From: Nocardia australiensis
GTDB lineage: Bacteria > Actinomycetota > Actinomycetes > Mycobacteriales > Mycobacteriaceae
NCBI RefSeq assembly: GCF_020733705.1
Contig: NZ_JAJFZM010000001.1
Location: 3,038,001-3,102,000 of the forward strand
Length of the DNA: 64,000 nt
Direction: 5' to 3'
The translations under genes were made by a program, and so were the position numbers. This document shows, one piece after another, positions 1-8,686 of the stretch. Below the pieces are notes generated by a model. It made no database searches, was not told the origin of the DNA, and saw only the letters and a list, made by a program, of their open reading frames with translations. Within the stretch, counting starts at the first letter, position 1; every line of letters starts with the position of its first letter.

Positions 1-608
1 CATCCCATGCCCAGCATCTGGCGTCGGCCGACTCCTGGTGCATCCATCGGGACCAGGAAGCAACTGACTCCCTGTGATCGGGTCGTGCCCGGTGTGCGCG
101 CGTACACGAGAGTTGCCGCGGCATTCATTGCCCAGCTGATTGCGGTTTTCTCTCCGTTGAGACGCCACCCTCCCTCCACTGGCGTCGCGGTCGTTCGTAG
201 TGCGCTCGCGTCCGAGCCGGAGCCCGGTTCCGTGAGCGCGATGGCGAGAGTTTCCTTGCCGGCGATCAGCGTCGGAAGATAGCGCTCCTGTACCTCATCG
301 CTGGAATGAAGGAGCTGTGATCCGACAAGTCCGACTTGAATAGGAGCTGACGCCAGATTGATGTCGCCGGCCGCAAGAACCTCGGTGGCGAGTCCGAGGA
401 GGACGGGATCTTCTTCGCCTGTGCCGCCGAACTTCTCCGGCAATCCGATGCCGAGCACGCCGAGGTCGCCCAACTTCCCGAACGCGTCGTACGGGAACTC
501 GGTGCTGGCGGCCCGCGCGGTGTAGTGCGGTAAGAGCTCTTTCGTGCTGAAGTCCCGCAAGACCTTCGCGAACTGCTTCTGGTCTTGGGAGAACTCGAAG
601 GAAATCAC
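1..608 (-). CDS. Acyl-CoA dehydrogenase, N-terminal part (runs off window)
   Basis: The reverse strand encodes about 202 residues of an acyl-CoA dehydrogenase; the C-terminus lies beyond base 1. The N-terminus reads VISFEFSQDQKQFAKVLRDF, typical of the helical N-domain. It is followed by LPEKFGGTGEE and, around residues 125-140, the flavin/substrate motif ALTEPGSGSDASALRT, then LNGEKTAISWA in the middle beta domain. The start is a GTG at 608 with AGGAG nine bases upstream. The enzyme would oxidise an acyl-CoA to an enoyl-CoA with FAD. It is transcribed away from the SDR gene at 934; two copies of the island's palindrome lie between them. The catalytic base is not visible because the gene is cut. 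Confidence 0.88.
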   Translation of the reverse strand, partial: MISFEFSQDQKQFAKVLRDFSTKELLPHYTARAASTEFPYDAFGKLGDLGVLGIGLPEKFGGTGEEDPVLLGLATEVLAAGDINLASAPIQVGLVGSQLLHSSDEVQERYLPTLIAGKETLAIALTEPGSGSDASALRTTATPVEGGWRLNGEKTAISWAMNAAATLVYARTPGTTRSQGVSCFLVPMDAPGVGRRQMLGMG

Positions 609-750
609 TTCTGCTCCTTATTGTTTGGTCGGGTCCGGTCCAGGCCCCCTCGGAGGGACCGGTTCCGCGCTGGTCCCCGCCGGCTGTCCGGGCCGTTCCG
701 CTGCGGCACAGCCCGCGCGCGCCACGCACTTCCCTCTTCGTCCTTGCGTA

Positions 751-761
751 TGGTACGACCA
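751..761. promoter_or_regulatory. Palindromic operator copy 1 (TGGTACGACCA)
   Basis: A TGGT-N3-ACCA palindrome about 140 bases upstream of the leftward acyl-CoA dehydrogenase gene. It is one of thirteen copies found in promoter regions of this island and is proposed as a site for the FadR-subfamily regulator at 20,099-20,875. The binding assignment is inference. Confidence 0.55.
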
Positions 762-865
762 ATATACCTGTTAGGCAAACAGGGTGTCTGTACAGGGATC
801 TTGCGTGAGCTTCCCGGGCCGGCCTCGCGTACGTGTCGGGTAGACCCTCGGTGGATGTGGTATTT

Positions 866-876
866 TGGTCGAACCA
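866..876. promoter_or_regulatory. Palindromic operator copy 2 (TGGTCGAACCA) with -10 element
   Basis: The palindrome is followed directly by TATAAC (878-883), a plausible -10 box for the SDR gene starting at 934. An operator abutting a -10 box fits repression by occlusion. Assignment to the GntR regulator is inferred from recurrence. Confidence 0.6.
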
Positions 877-933
877 TTATAACTATTTAGCTGCCACCGC
901 GGACCGAATGCGCTCAGGAAGGAGCACCGCAGC

Positions 934-1719
934 GTGAACGAGGCCATCAGAGTTCGAGAGATGAAGGACAGCGCCGCGTTGATCGTCGGAGGTACAGCGG
1001 GAATCGGCCTGCACAGTGCCCTGGCAATGGTCGACGCGGGGATCCGGACGATCACTATCGTCGGCCGCGGCGACGAGCGGGGAAAAGCCGCCCGTGATCA
1101 ACTGATCGAACGTGGTGTCGAGGCCTACTTCATTCGCGCGGACGCGCGTGAGCAGGGACAGGCGCCCGAAATCGCCGGCCGAGCATCGGAATTGATGGGT
1201 CGAATCGACATCCTGATGTGCACCACTGCTGCGGACACGCGCCCGGAACTGTTCAAAGACATTCCTCCGGAATCCATTGCAACGATTCTCGATGATATGG
1301 CCCTACCGGCCATGTTCATGGCGGCGGCAGTCTTGCCGGCAATGCGGGAACAGCGTGGTGGAGTCGTCGTCAATGTCGCTTCGGATGCGGCCAAGACTGC
1401 CACGCCCGGAGAGTCGGTGATCGGAGCGGCGAAGGCCGCGATCGTCATGTTCACCCGCACACTGGCAATCGAAGAGAAGAGGCACGGGATCCGGGCGAAC
1501 GCACTGACTCCCTCGCTGGTGACCGGTACCGCGTCCACAGAGAGAATTACGGAGGACGGATTCAGTGGAAAGCTGTTCGCCCGTGCCGCGCAGCAGGCGC
1601 ACCTGGGGGTGGCCACGGCCGACGACATCGGCGCTCTCGCCGCGTTCCTCTGCACTCCTGCCGCCGCGAAGCTGACAGGTCAGGCGATCAGCGTAAACGG
1701 GGGGATCTCCGCAGCTTGA
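934..1719 (+). CDS. SDR-family protein with altered active site
   Basis: A 261-residue short-chain dehydrogenase/reductase homologue. The nucleotide-binding loop is present as GGTAGIGL near residue 20. The usual NNAG is replaced by MCTTAADT, and the YxxxK active site reads IGAAK, so the Tyr is Ile and the Lys is kept. The C-terminus GQAISVNGGISAA is typical. The GTG start at 934 has AGGAAGGAG ten bases upstream. It is a paralogue of the SDRs at 36,488 and 42,029, which have lost the Lys as well. Without the Tyr a normal ketoreductase reaction is doubtful; it may bind NAD(P)(H) and act on a CoA thioester in another way, or be structural. The operator at 866 controls it in all likelihood. Confidence 0.85.
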   Translation: MNEAIRVREMKDSAALIVGGTAGIGLHSALAMVDAGIRTITIVGRGDERGKAARDQLIERGVEAYFIRADAREQGQAPEIAGRASELMGRIDILMCTTAADTRPELFKDIPPESIATILDDMALPAMFMAAAVLPAMREQRGGVVVNVASDAAKTATPGESVIGAAKAAIVMFTRTLAIEEKRHGIRANALTPSLVTGTASTERITEDGFSGKLFARAAQQAHLGVATADDIGALAAFLCTPAAAKLTGQAISVNGGISAA

Positions 1720-1747
1720 TACCCCACGCAGGAAAGTTGTCGAGGAT

Positions 1748-2005
1748 ATGCGAGCCGAGTCCACAATGCGTTCCCGAACCGTGCTTGCTCAGCGAATTCG
1801 GCGATACCGACAAACTCGCGATCTACCGCGGCGCACCACCAAGGCGCCGCCGCCGTACGTTCGCAGCGAAGTGGACGAGATGATTCGATTGGCAGAAATG
1901 TGGTTGCCATTCGGCGGGCCGCCGGAAGAAGAGATCTTCATTCGGTTCGGCCTCACGAGACAGGCCTACCGAGCGAGGCTGGATCGGGTGCTGAAGGCCC
2001 CCTGA
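1748..2005 (+). CDS. Small hypothetical protein, 85 residues
   Basis: A small basic N-terminus (RSRTVLAQRIRRYRQTRD) is followed by an acidic/helical half containing EMIRLAEMWLPFGGPPEEE and FGLTRQAYRARL. The second half resembles short actinobacterial proteins of unknown function with a small helix-turn-helix look, but I cannot name the family. It lies 28 bases after the SDR gene on the same strand and may be cotranscribed. The start is uncertain: a second ATG lies six codons in. Confidence 0.6.
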   Translation: MRAESTMRSRTVLAQRIRRYRQTRDLPRRTTKAPPPYVRSEVDEMIRLAEMWLPFGGPPEEEIFIRFGLTRQAYRARLDRVLKAP

Positions 2006-2463
2006 CGGGAAGGGCGGCGCGGCGAGATCCCAGCGGTGTGTGACCCGGATTACTTGTTGATTCCCTATCCACCGTGGGGGCCGATGCATAGAGATGGGTG
2101 CAACGGAGGGCATTGATCGAGCTGATGCCGGTGCCGCCGGAGGCCGATGCGACCGAGTTACTCGGATACACAAGGAGCTTCGCCGACAGAACCTGGGGAT
2201 AGGACGACCGTTGATCGGCTCGGGTGCTGCGACGACACCGAGGCGCGGCCCGGCCGAAGTGGTTGATGCGAGCGAGTGTAGCTCTCCCCTCCAGAGCGTT
2301 TCGGCGTGTGGTGCGCGGCACCGCGGCGTGCGCGAGCCGGCAGGCCATGGTGGCGCCTGCGGAATGTATACGGTCCGTCCAAAGGGTCGGACCGTTGACA
2401 GATTGACGTAGTTTAGAATTTGGTCGTACCATACGACAATATCTATCGCTATGGAGGTGCGAC
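2006..2463. other. Intergenic region with one operator
   Basis: No convincing gene on either strand. The first 390 bases show no recognisable signal. The end is AT-rich and carries the operator at 2421-2431 and the promoter of the gene at 2464. Confidence 0.6.
2421..2431. promoter_or_regulatory. Palindromic operator copy 3 (TGGTCGTACCA)
   Basis: A perfect TGGT-N3-ACCA copy 32 bases upstream of the MaoC gene. AT-rich sequence (CAATATCTATCG) follows, where a -10 element would lie. Proposed GntR-regulator site. Confidence 0.6.
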
Positions 2464-2916
2464 GTGGCTGGTGTGTGGTTCGACGAGTTGTCGGTAGGGC
2501 AGAGGTTCGAGCATCCGATTCGGCGTACGGTCACCGAGACCGACAATGTTCTCTTCACCGCGATGACGCACAATCCGGCGCTGCTGCATCTGGACGAGGA
2601 GTACATGAAGGACACGTCCTTCGGTCAGCGGATCGTGAACAGTGCGTTCACCCTGGGGCTCATGGTCGGCATCTCGGTCGGTGACACGACGCTGGGGACG
2701 GCTGTCGCAAATCTCGGCTGGGATGAGGTGCGCTTCCCCAAGCCGGTATTCCATGGCGACACACTGCATGTCGTGACGGAGGTTCTCGACTTGCGTGAAT
2801 CGAAGTCGCGGCCGGATCAGGGCATCGTCACGTTCCTGCACCGAGCGTTCAATCAGAACGATGAACTGGTGGCCTCGTGTAAGCGGTCCGGTCTGCAGCG
2901 GAAGAAGCCACAGTGA
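2464..2916 (+). CDS. MaoC-family enoyl-CoA hydratase/dehydratase
   Basis: A 150-residue single hotdog protein of the MaoC type. The hydratase region reads FTAMTHNPALLHLDEEYMKD near residues 36-55, with the Asn/His positions of the MaoC loop; FGQRIVNSAFTLGLMVG follows. Such enzymes add water to enoyl-CoA, and this subgroup often sits beside CitE-like lyases, as here. It begins with GTG at 2464 preceded by GGAGG. Its stop overlaps the next gene by four bases (GTGA), so the two are translationally coupled. Exact substrate unknown. Confidence 0.85.
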   Translation: MAGVWFDELSVGQRFEHPIRRTVTETDNVLFTAMTHNPALLHLDEEYMKDTSFGQRIVNSAFTLGLMVGISVGDTTLGTAVANLGWDEVRFPKPVFHGDTLHVVTEVLDLRESKSRPDQGIVTFLHRAFNQNDELVASCKRSGLQRKKPQ

Positions 2917-3794
2917 CCGCGCCGATCCGCTCATTTCTGTTCGTGCCCGGCGACAGCGAGAAGAAGATCGCCAAGATCGCCGGTTCGTCGGCGGATGCGG
3001 TGATCCTGGACCTCGAGGACGCCGTCAGTGACAGCCGGAAACCGATGGCGCGGCAACTCGTGGCGGAGTTCATCGCCGGAGAGTCGGTCGGCTCTCAGCT
3101 CTGGGTGCGGATGAATCCGATCGATTCCGGACATGCGCTCGCGGACCTGGCCGCCGTTGTCGCGTCACGGCCCGCGGGCATCATGATCCCGAAGATCGAC
3201 GGCCCGGCCGACGTGACGCGCGTCCACCACTATCTCGAGGCGCTGGAGGCCGCGCACGGGCTCCCGGTCGGGAATATTCGCGTCCTTCCCGTCGCCACCG
3301 AAACGGCACGGGCGCCCTTCCGGCTGGGTGACTTCGCGAATGCCGGGATCGCGCGTTTGTACGGACTGACCTGGGGCGCAGAAGATCTGAGTGCCGCTTT
3401 GGGCGCCTCGACCAATCTGGGCCCGACGGGCGAATGGGCAACCACCTACCAGATCGTCCGATCGTTGGCATTGATGGCCGCGCGTGCCGCGAACGTCGAG
3501 GCCGTCGAGACGCTGTATGTGGACATCCGCGACGACCGCGGCCTCGCGGAGTCGTCTCGTCGTGCTCGCGCCGAGGGGTTCAGCGGACGGATCGCTGTCC
3601 ACCCCGGACAGGTCGACACGATCAATGCGGCATTCACGCCGACGGCCGATGAGGTGGACTTCGCCGCGCGAGTCGTCGCGGCATTCTCGGCGAATGTGGG
3701 AACCGTTGCGCTGGACGGAAAGATGCTCGATCTGCCGCATCTGAAGCAGGCCGAGCGGGTTCTGGCGCTCGCGGGCCGCCGTCCGTCCGCGTAG
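2913..3794 (+). CDS. CitE/HpcH-type CoA-ester lyase
   Basis: A 293-residue TIM-barrel protein of the HpcH/HpaI aldolase/citrate lyase beta family. RSFLFVPGDSEKKIAKIAGS is the hallmark N-terminus; DAVILDLEDAV carries metal-site acidic residues, LPVATETARA the conserved Glu, and TWGAEDLSAALGA the barrel strand with further acidic residues. Family members cleave or form malyl-, citramalyl- or similar hydroxyacyl-CoA. It is coupled to the MaoC hydratase at 2464, which suggests hydration of an unsaturated acyl-CoA followed by carbon-carbon cleavage. The GTG start overlaps the upstream stop. Confidence 0.88.
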   Translation: MTAPIRSFLFVPGDSEKKIAKIAGSSADAVILDLEDAVSDSRKPMARQLVAEFIAGESVGSQLWVRMNPIDSGHALADLAAVVASRPAGIMIPKIDGPADVTRVHHYLEALEAAHGLPVGNIRVLPVATETARAPFRLGDFANAGIARLYGLTWGAEDLSAALGASTNLGPTGEWATTYQIVRSLALMAARAANVEAVETLYVDIRDDRGLAESSRRARAEGFSGRIAVHPGQVDTINAAFTPTADEVDFAARVVAAFSANVGTVALDGKMLDLPHLKQAERVLALAGRRPSA

Positions 3795-3981
3795 CGTCCG
3801 GTCGTCGACGCACGGACTTTCGGGACCTTGTCGAGATCGGCGAAAACCGTTGTCTCCGTGAAGAATCCGGTATGCATACCCGGCGGCCCGCCGCAGCCTG
3901 CGCGCCGTGCGGTTCCCGGCACGTTGTCAACGACGCCGTCGGACGAAACAGGAAACCAGTGCGTATATAAAAATGGTTGAT

Positions 3982-3992
3982 TGGTCATTCCA
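3982..3992. promoter_or_regulatory. Palindromic operator copy 4 (TGGTCATTCCA)
   Basis: One mismatch in the second half-site. The identical core occurs on the opposite strand at 45,430-45,440, which supports it being a real site rather than chance. Confidence 0.45.
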
Positions 3993-4102
3993 AATGTTGG
4001 TAACCTGCACGAATAGGCATGTCATCTGGTGTTATAGCCGACTTTCCGGGGATTTTCGGGCGTTCCGCAGGGATGGTTCGGCGCCGAATCCCTTGCGCTA
4101 TT

Positions 4103-4113
4103 CGGTCTAACCA
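4103..4113. promoter_or_regulatory. Palindromic operator copy 5 (CGGTCTAACCA)
   Basis: A near-consensus copy followed by TTCTAAT (4114-4120), which can serve as a -10 box for the CoA ligase operon starting at 4163. Confidence 0.5.
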
Positions 4114-4162
4114 TTCTAATATTTGGACTAAACGTGTGTTACACCGATAGAGGACGGGCACC

Positions 4163-5857
4163 ATGACCAGCGAGCGAAACCTCGGCAGATACACGACCGC
4201 GCAGATCGATGAGTTCTATGCCGGCGGACAGTGGGCCGACGTCAACTTCACCGAACTGCTGCGATCACGGGCCGAGGCCAACCCGGACAAGGTGTTCGTT
4301 ACCGATGGCACCTATGCCCTGACGTTCGCTGAGCTCTACGACACGTCGCAACGGCTTGCGCTGGGGCTGCACCGGCAGGGCTTGCGGCACGGTGATCGCG
4401 TGGCCGTCCAACTGCCCAACTGGGCCGCCTTCGTAGTGGTCGCTGCGGCGCTGTCGAGGATCGGCGCGGTGATGGTGCCGGTCATGCCGATCTATCGAAA
4501 GGACGAGGTATCGCACGTCGTGTCCGATGCCTCGATCCGGATGGCGATCGCACCGGCGGAGTTCAAAGGCTTCGACTACCTGTCGATGTTCGACGATATC
4601 CGTGGCGACTCGGAAACCTTGGAAGCAATCGTCGCGGTGCGTGCGCCCGAAGAGAGCCACGAGTCATTGTCCGAACGCGGGATCGTGGCACTGGAGACGC
4701 TGATCGTCGCCGATGCCGATCCGGCCGGCATCGATGCGGAGCTCGATGTTCGGGTTCATCCCGACGATCCGTTCGTCATCGTGTACACGTCCGGGACGAC
4801 CTCACGCCCCAAGGGGTGTGTGCACACCTTCAACACGTATGCGTCCGGTGCGCGCGCGTTGACGGTTGCGTTCGGGCACAGCGAGTCCGACGTCCAATTC
4901 GGCCCGTCGCCGATCGCTCACACGACCGGCCTCGTGACCAGTGTGCTGATCCCGCTGCTGGCCGGTGCGGCCACGCATCTGATGGCGGAATGGAACCCGG
5001 TACGGGGGCTGACCGAGATTCAGAAGTTCGGCTGCACCGCGGCGGTCACCGCGACAACCTTCCTCCAGACGTTGATCACGGCAGCGGAGGAGAACCCCGG
5101 CGCTGATCTGTCGTCGCTTCGGGTCTGGATCTGCGCCGGTTCGCCGATCCCCGCGGCCGTGGTCGAGAACGCCAAGAAGAAGTTGCCGACGACGAATGTG
5201 CTGTCGCTGTACGGGCGCAGCGAGAACTTGTCGACCACCACGTGCCGCGTCAACGGAGACCCGTATCGGGCCATCACATCCGACGGCGCGGCCCTGCCGG
5301 GCGCAGAGGTGAGAATAGTCGGACCGGACGGAAACGAGGTGCCCCGTGGCGCCGAGGGCGATATCGCCTTCCGCGGCCCGTCGCACATGATCGAGTACCT
5401 GAATCGTCCGGAAGACACAGCCGAACTGTTCACTCCGGACGGGTTCTCACGCTCGGGTGATCTCGGGATCATGGATGAAACAGGGTTCGTCCGGGTGACC
5501 GGCCGCACCAAGGACATCGTGATTCGCGGCGGCATGAACATCAGCGTCCGCGAGGTCGAGGACAAACTGGCCGGCCACCCGGACCTGGTGGCACTGGCGG
5601 TGGTCGGTATGCCCGACGAAAAACTGGGGGAGAAGGTGTGCTGCTACCTGGTTGCCAAGGCCGGACATTCCGCACCCACGGTCGAAGAACTACGGGCCTA
5701 CCTCACCGATCGGGGTGTCGCAGTGCAGAAGACACCGGAACGGGTCGTCGTGGTCGATGAGCTGCCGATGACCGCGACCGGAAAGATTCAGAAGCACATT
5801 CTGCGCATGCGGATCGCCGCCGAACTCAACCAGCCCGCAGCGGCGGGTGCCAATTGA
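4163..5857 (+). CDS. Acyl/aryl-CoA ligase (class I adenylate-forming)
   Basis: A 564-residue ANL-superfamily enzyme that would activate a carboxylic acid with ATP and CoA. The P-loop reads VYTSGTTSRPKGCVHT near residue 212; the usual Gly after TT is Ser. Later motifs are YGRSEN, SGDLGIMDE, VTGRTKDIVIRGGMNISVRE and MTATGKIQKHILR, whose Lys is the expected adenylation lysine. The ATG start has AGAGGACGG upstream. It overlaps the downstream thioesterase-like gene by four bases. Resemblance to alicyclic (AliA-like) and fatty acid ligases is general; the substrate is inferred from context to be a cyclic or branched acid. Confidence 0.88.
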   Translation: MTSERNLGRYTTAQIDEFYAGGQWADVNFTELLRSRAEANPDKVFVTDGTYALTFAELYDTSQRLALGLHRQGLRHGDRVAVQLPNWAAFVVVAAALSRIGAVMVPVMPIYRKDEVSHVVSDASIRMAIAPAEFKGFDYLSMFDDIRGDSETLEAIVAVRAPEESHESLSERGIVALETLIVADADPAGIDAELDVRVHPDDPFVIVYTSGTTSRPKGCVHTFNTYASGARALTVAFGHSESDVQFGPSPIAHTTGLVTSVLIPLLAGAATHLMAEWNPVRGLTEIQKFGCTAAVTATTFLQTLITAAEENPGADLSSLRVWICAGSPIPAAVVENAKKKLPTTNVLSLYGRSENLSTTTCRVNGDPYRAITSDGAALPGAEVRIVGPDGNEVPRGAEGDIAFRGPSHMIEYLNRPEDTAELFTPDGFSRSGDLGIMDETGFVRVTGRTKDIVIRGGMNISVREVEDKLAGHPDLVALAVVGMPDEKLGEKVCCYLVAKAGHSAPTVEELRAYLTDRGVAVQKTPERVVVVDELPMTATGKIQKHILRMRIAAELNQPAAAGAN

Positions 5858-6654
5858 GTGGCACAGCGGCGACCGCCCCATTTCTGATCTCCGGAGCTGA
5901 GGCTCTGATTCGGGTCGATCCGGTCGATCTCTCACCGGAACGGGCGGAGATGACCGTCGAATCCGGGCCCTGGCTGCGAGATTCGGTGGCGGGCGTCAGT
6001 CGAGGCGCACTGGCAGTGCCGCTCGACGACGTGACCGGATATATCGTTGCTTCCGGCTCGCCGCGGGAGAGATGGCCTGTGAGCCTTGGGATTCGGCTGG
6101 ACCTGCTCGCGGATCCACCCATGGATGGATCCTCGCTCACCGTGACGGGCGAGCTGATCGCGCGCGACGATCGCGGGGGCACGACACGCGGCGTCGTGGT
6201 CGACGGCACCGGCGCGTTGATCGCGTTGATAACCCAGCGCTCGCACCTGATCTCGGTGGACGGACCGCCCATGGCGCCCGTGTTGCCATTCGTTGCGCCC
6301 GGAGACGACGTCTCCATCCGTGACGCGCTGGGCATTCGCGAACCGGTCCGTGGTGTCGTCGAACTGCCGGCTACGGCGTTGGCGGCCAACGGAAGTGGGA
6401 ACGTGCATGGTGGAATCCTCATCTGCGGCTGCGAGTTCGCGGCCATGTCGGCGCTGGACGCGGACGGCGGCTTCCGCAGTACGAGCATTGACATCGCCTT
6501 CGTCCGGCCAGGGAATGCTGCCGGAACCACAACGTTTCGCGCCGACGTTGTCCACAGCGGCCGATCCCTGGCCGTGGTCCGAGTGACAGCGGTGAACTCT
6601 TCGGCCAAGACATGCGCGATCGCGACCGTCACCGCGCAGCGGGTTAGTTCATGA
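5854..6654 (+). CDS. Tandem hotdog (PaaI-like) thioesterase
   Basis: A 266-residue protein that appears to contain two hotdog folds. The second (about residues 180-265) has the PaaI-type motif GNVHGGILICGCEFAAMSA and ends in the expected beta strands. The first (about 35-130) is divergent, with VSRGALAVPLDDVTGYIVA. PaaI-type thioesterases hydrolyse hydroxyphenylacetyl-CoA and related esters and rescue trapped CoA. Start is TTG at 5854, overlapping the ligase stop (TTGA). It lies between the ligase and an MDR reductase gene, all coupled. Confidence 0.75.
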   Translation: MSGTAATAPFLISGAEALIRVDPVDLSPERAEMTVESGPWLRDSVAGVSRGALAVPLDDVTGYIVASGSPRERWPVSLGIRLDLLADPPMDGSSLTVTGELIARDDRGGTTRGVVVDGTGALIALITQRSHLISVDGPPMAPVLPFVAPGDDVSIRDALGIREPVRGVVELPATALAANGSGNVHGGILICGCEFAAMSALDADGGFRSTSIDIAFVRPGNAAGTTTFRADVVHSGRSLAVVRVTAVNSSAKTCAIATVTAQRVSS

Positions 6655-7628
6655 GGGCCATCGTGATGTCGGCGTACGGCGCCCCGGAAGAATTACGGCC
6701 GGGCCGGATCGACGAGCCGGTCCCACAACCCGGCTGGGTGACAGTCGAATTGCGGGCGAGCGCACTGAACTGGCACGACGTGCTGGTGCGTCGTGGGCAG
6801 TACAGGTCACCGCTGCCGCATACGCCTGGCGCGGACGGTGCCGGTGTACGCATCGATACCGGCGAAGAAGTGGTGATTCTGCCGTCGCTGTTCTGGGGCG
6901 ACCGTACCTCCGCTCCGTCGCCGAACTTCGAGATCCTGGGCGATCGCACCCCCGGAACGTATGCGCAGCGCGTGTGTGTTCCGGAGCAATGCTTGGCTCC
7001 GAAACCGATCGGCTTCTCGTGGGAGGAGTCGGCGGCACTGCCGCTTGCCGGTGTCACCTCCTATCGGGCGCTCGTCACTCGCGCCGGCCTCTGTGCCGGC
7101 GAATCGCTGCTCATCGTCGGAGCGGGCGGTGGCATCTCGACGATGGCGCTGTCATTGGCGACTGCACTCGGTGCGCAGATATTCGTCACCGGGTCGTCGG
7201 AGGAGAAGTTGGAGCGAGCCCGGAACAGTGGTGCGGCCGGCACAGTACTGCACACCGACGACGACTGGCCCTTGCGGGCAAAGGAACTCGCACCCAGCGG
7301 TGACGGCTTCGATGTGATTCTGGATCCGGTGGGGCTGTGGGACCGTTCCGTGCAGGCTCTGCGGCCCGGTGGCCGAATAGTGGTCCTGGGTGCCAATGTC
7401 GCCGAACATGTGACGTTGGATGTCCGAGGGTTCTTCTTCGGCCAGTACAGCTTGCTGGGCACGACAATGGGTGGGCCGGGAGATTTCGGTGGCCTGCTCG
7501 ATCTCGTCGCAACAGGTGCGGTGGCCCCACCGACCATCGCCGACACATTTCCGTTGGACGATGCGGCCGAGGCGCATCGTCGGCTCGAGTCGGGTGGCCA
7601 GTTCGGCAAACTCGTCCTCGTCCCGTAG
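6651..7628 (+). CDS. MDR-family quinone/enoyl reductase
   Basis: A 325-residue medium-chain dehydrogenase/reductase. The N-terminal GroES-like domain has ALNWHDVLVRRGQY, typical of the quinone oxidoreductase branch, with no zinc-site cysteines visible. The Rossmann part has LIVGAGGGISTMALSLA, a glycine-rich nucleotide loop, and VILDPVG further on. It likely reduces an enoyl or keto group with NADPH. It overlaps the preceding stop by four bases (ATGA) and is the last gene of the 2464-7628 run. About 110 bases separate it from the convergent gene at 7741; only a weak hairpin is visible there. Confidence 0.83.
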   Translation: MRAIVMSAYGAPEELRPGRIDEPVPQPGWVTVELRASALNWHDVLVRRGQYRSPLPHTPGADGAGVRIDTGEEVVILPSLFWGDRTSAPSPNFEILGDRTPGTYAQRVCVPEQCLAPKPIGFSWEESAALPLAGVTSYRALVTRAGLCAGESLLIVGAGGGISTMALSLATALGAQIFVTGSSEEKLERARNSGAAGTVLHTDDDWPLRAKELAPSGDGFDVILDPVGLWDRSVQALRPGGRIVVLGANVAEHVTLDVRGFFFGQYSLLGTTMGGPGDFGGLLDLVATGAVAPPTIADTFPLDDAAEAHRRLESGGQFGKLVLVP

Positions 7629-7740
7629 CACTGCGCGTCACTCGAGGCGGCTTCCCGCTGTGGTGAGCGAGGTGTGCCGTGCAGTGGCACGCCTCGCCCA
7701 CCCGAGACCCTCCGCTGAGCCGGAGGTCGCGCGCGGAACG

Positions 7741-8157
7741 TCAGTCGGACAAGGACACTCGGACCCGGGCACTACCGGTGATCACCACTCGATCGGCGGA
7801 TTTCGCGTGCACCGACAACGTTGCCGTGCCGGTAGTAGCGTCCACCAACTCGACCTGTCCGCCGAGTTCGAGTACTTCTCCGACGCTCAGCGGTGAAGCG
7901 AACCGGACCGAATACGAGAGCAGATGCTCCACATGCACCAGGTCGGTGATCCATGCGGCGAGCATGCCGGCCTGCATCTGTCCCATCGAGATGACGCCGG
8001 TGAGTCCGGCTCGGGCCGCGTAGGCGCTGTCGTGGTGCAGTGGATTGAAATCTCCACCGGCGCCGGCGAATCGGACGATGTCGGTCTGGGTGATCGGCCC
8101 GATCTGCTTGGTGTCGAACTGTTCGCCGGCGGTCAGGGCGACAGGGGTTCGGTTCAT
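7741..8157 (-). CDS. MaoC-like dehydratase subunit
   Basis: A 138-residue hotdog protein with FAGAGGDFNPLHHDSAYA near residues 34-51, the hydratase motif with Asp and His. Two such small hotdog proteins side by side are typical of heterodimeric R-specific hydratases (HadAB- or steroid-hydratase-like). Its ATG at 8157 overlaps the stop of the partner gene (8154-8618). Together they would hydrate enoyl-CoA made by the dehydrogenases nearby. The pair is transcribed divergently from the gene at 8687. Confidence 0.83.
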   Translation of the reverse strand: MNRTPVALTAGEQFDTKQIGPITQTDIVRFAGAGGDFNPLHHDSAYAARAGLTGVISMGQMQAGMLAAWITDLVHVEHLLSYSVRFASPLSVGEVLELGGQVELVDATTGTATLSVHAKSADRVVITGSARVRVSLSD

Positions 8158-8618
8158 CGTTCGCCTCTTTCGATCAGGACCTCGCGTTGGGTGACGGCGC
8201 TGTCGCCCGTGGCATCGACCCACTCGGTTTCCAGAGTGAGCAGCCGCATGGTGCCGCCACGCTTGCCCTCTCGCGTGCTGTCGTCCACGACCCGCCTGGT
8301 TCCGGTCAGACGATCGCCGACCAGCAGCGGGCGGGAGTAGTGCCATTCCACCGAGCCGACCACCACACGTTCGATCGCGAGCCCCAGTGTCTCGACGAAT
8401 TGCTTTTGATCCCTGTGGTGTCCGGCGACGACCACATGAGTCGGGGTGGCGGGAATACTCGAGTATCCGGCGGCGGCAGCGGCTCCCGCGTCGGTGTGTA
8501 CGACGTCGGCTGTCTGCGTCGCCTTGCTGAATTCCCTTACCTTTCCGGCCTCTACCTCGAACGACACAACGTCGAGGACGGTGCCGACGGCCGGCGGCCG
8601 GATCGTGGAACTCGTCAC
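8154..8618 (-). CDS. FAS1-like/MaoC N-terminal-type dehydratase subunit
   Basis: A 154-residue hotdog protein of the MaoC N-terminal (FAS1-like dehydratase) type: FEVEAGKVREFSKATQTADV at the start, AGYSSIPATPTHVVV in the middle and YSRPLLVGDRLTGTRRV towards the end. It lacks the hydratase Asp/His motif carried by its partner at 7741-8157, the usual division of labour. The GTG start at 8618 has GGGAGG eight bases upstream. The operator at 8640-8650 lies just upstream. Confidence 0.83.
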   Translation of the reverse strand: MTSSTIRPPAVGTVLDVVSFEVEAGKVREFSKATQTADVVHTDAGAAAAAGYSSIPATPTHVVVAGHHRDQKQFVETLGLAIERVVVGSVEWHYSRPLLVGDRLTGTRRVVDDSTREGKRGGTMRLLTLETEWVDATGDSAVTQREVLIERGER

Positions 8619-8639
8619 GGGTTACCTCCCTGGATTTTT

Positions 8640-8650
8640 TGGTCAGACCT
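8640..8650. promoter_or_regulatory. Palindromic operator copy 6 (TGGTCAGACCT)
   Basis: It lies in the 68-base gap between divergent genes at 8618 and 8687, so one site could control both. It is followed by TATTGTAAC as a possible rightward -10 region; a further half-site TGGTCCGTA follows at 8661. Confidence 0.6.
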
Positions 8651-8686
8651 ATTGTAACGTTGGTCCGTAAACATGTGGAGGTTCAG

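Larger units (their letters stand above)
3795..4162. other. Intergenic promoter region with two operators
   Basis: No gene seen. The sequence is unusually AT-rich from 3,960 onwards. It holds an imperfect operator at 3982-3992 and a better one at 4103-4113, both upstream of the CoA ligase at 4163. Confidence 0.55.

Noticed and set aside
2094..2411. Open frame in the gap between 2,006 and 2,463
   Set aside because: No ribosome site, no domain, and overlapping frames of similar length on the other strand; treated as non-coding.
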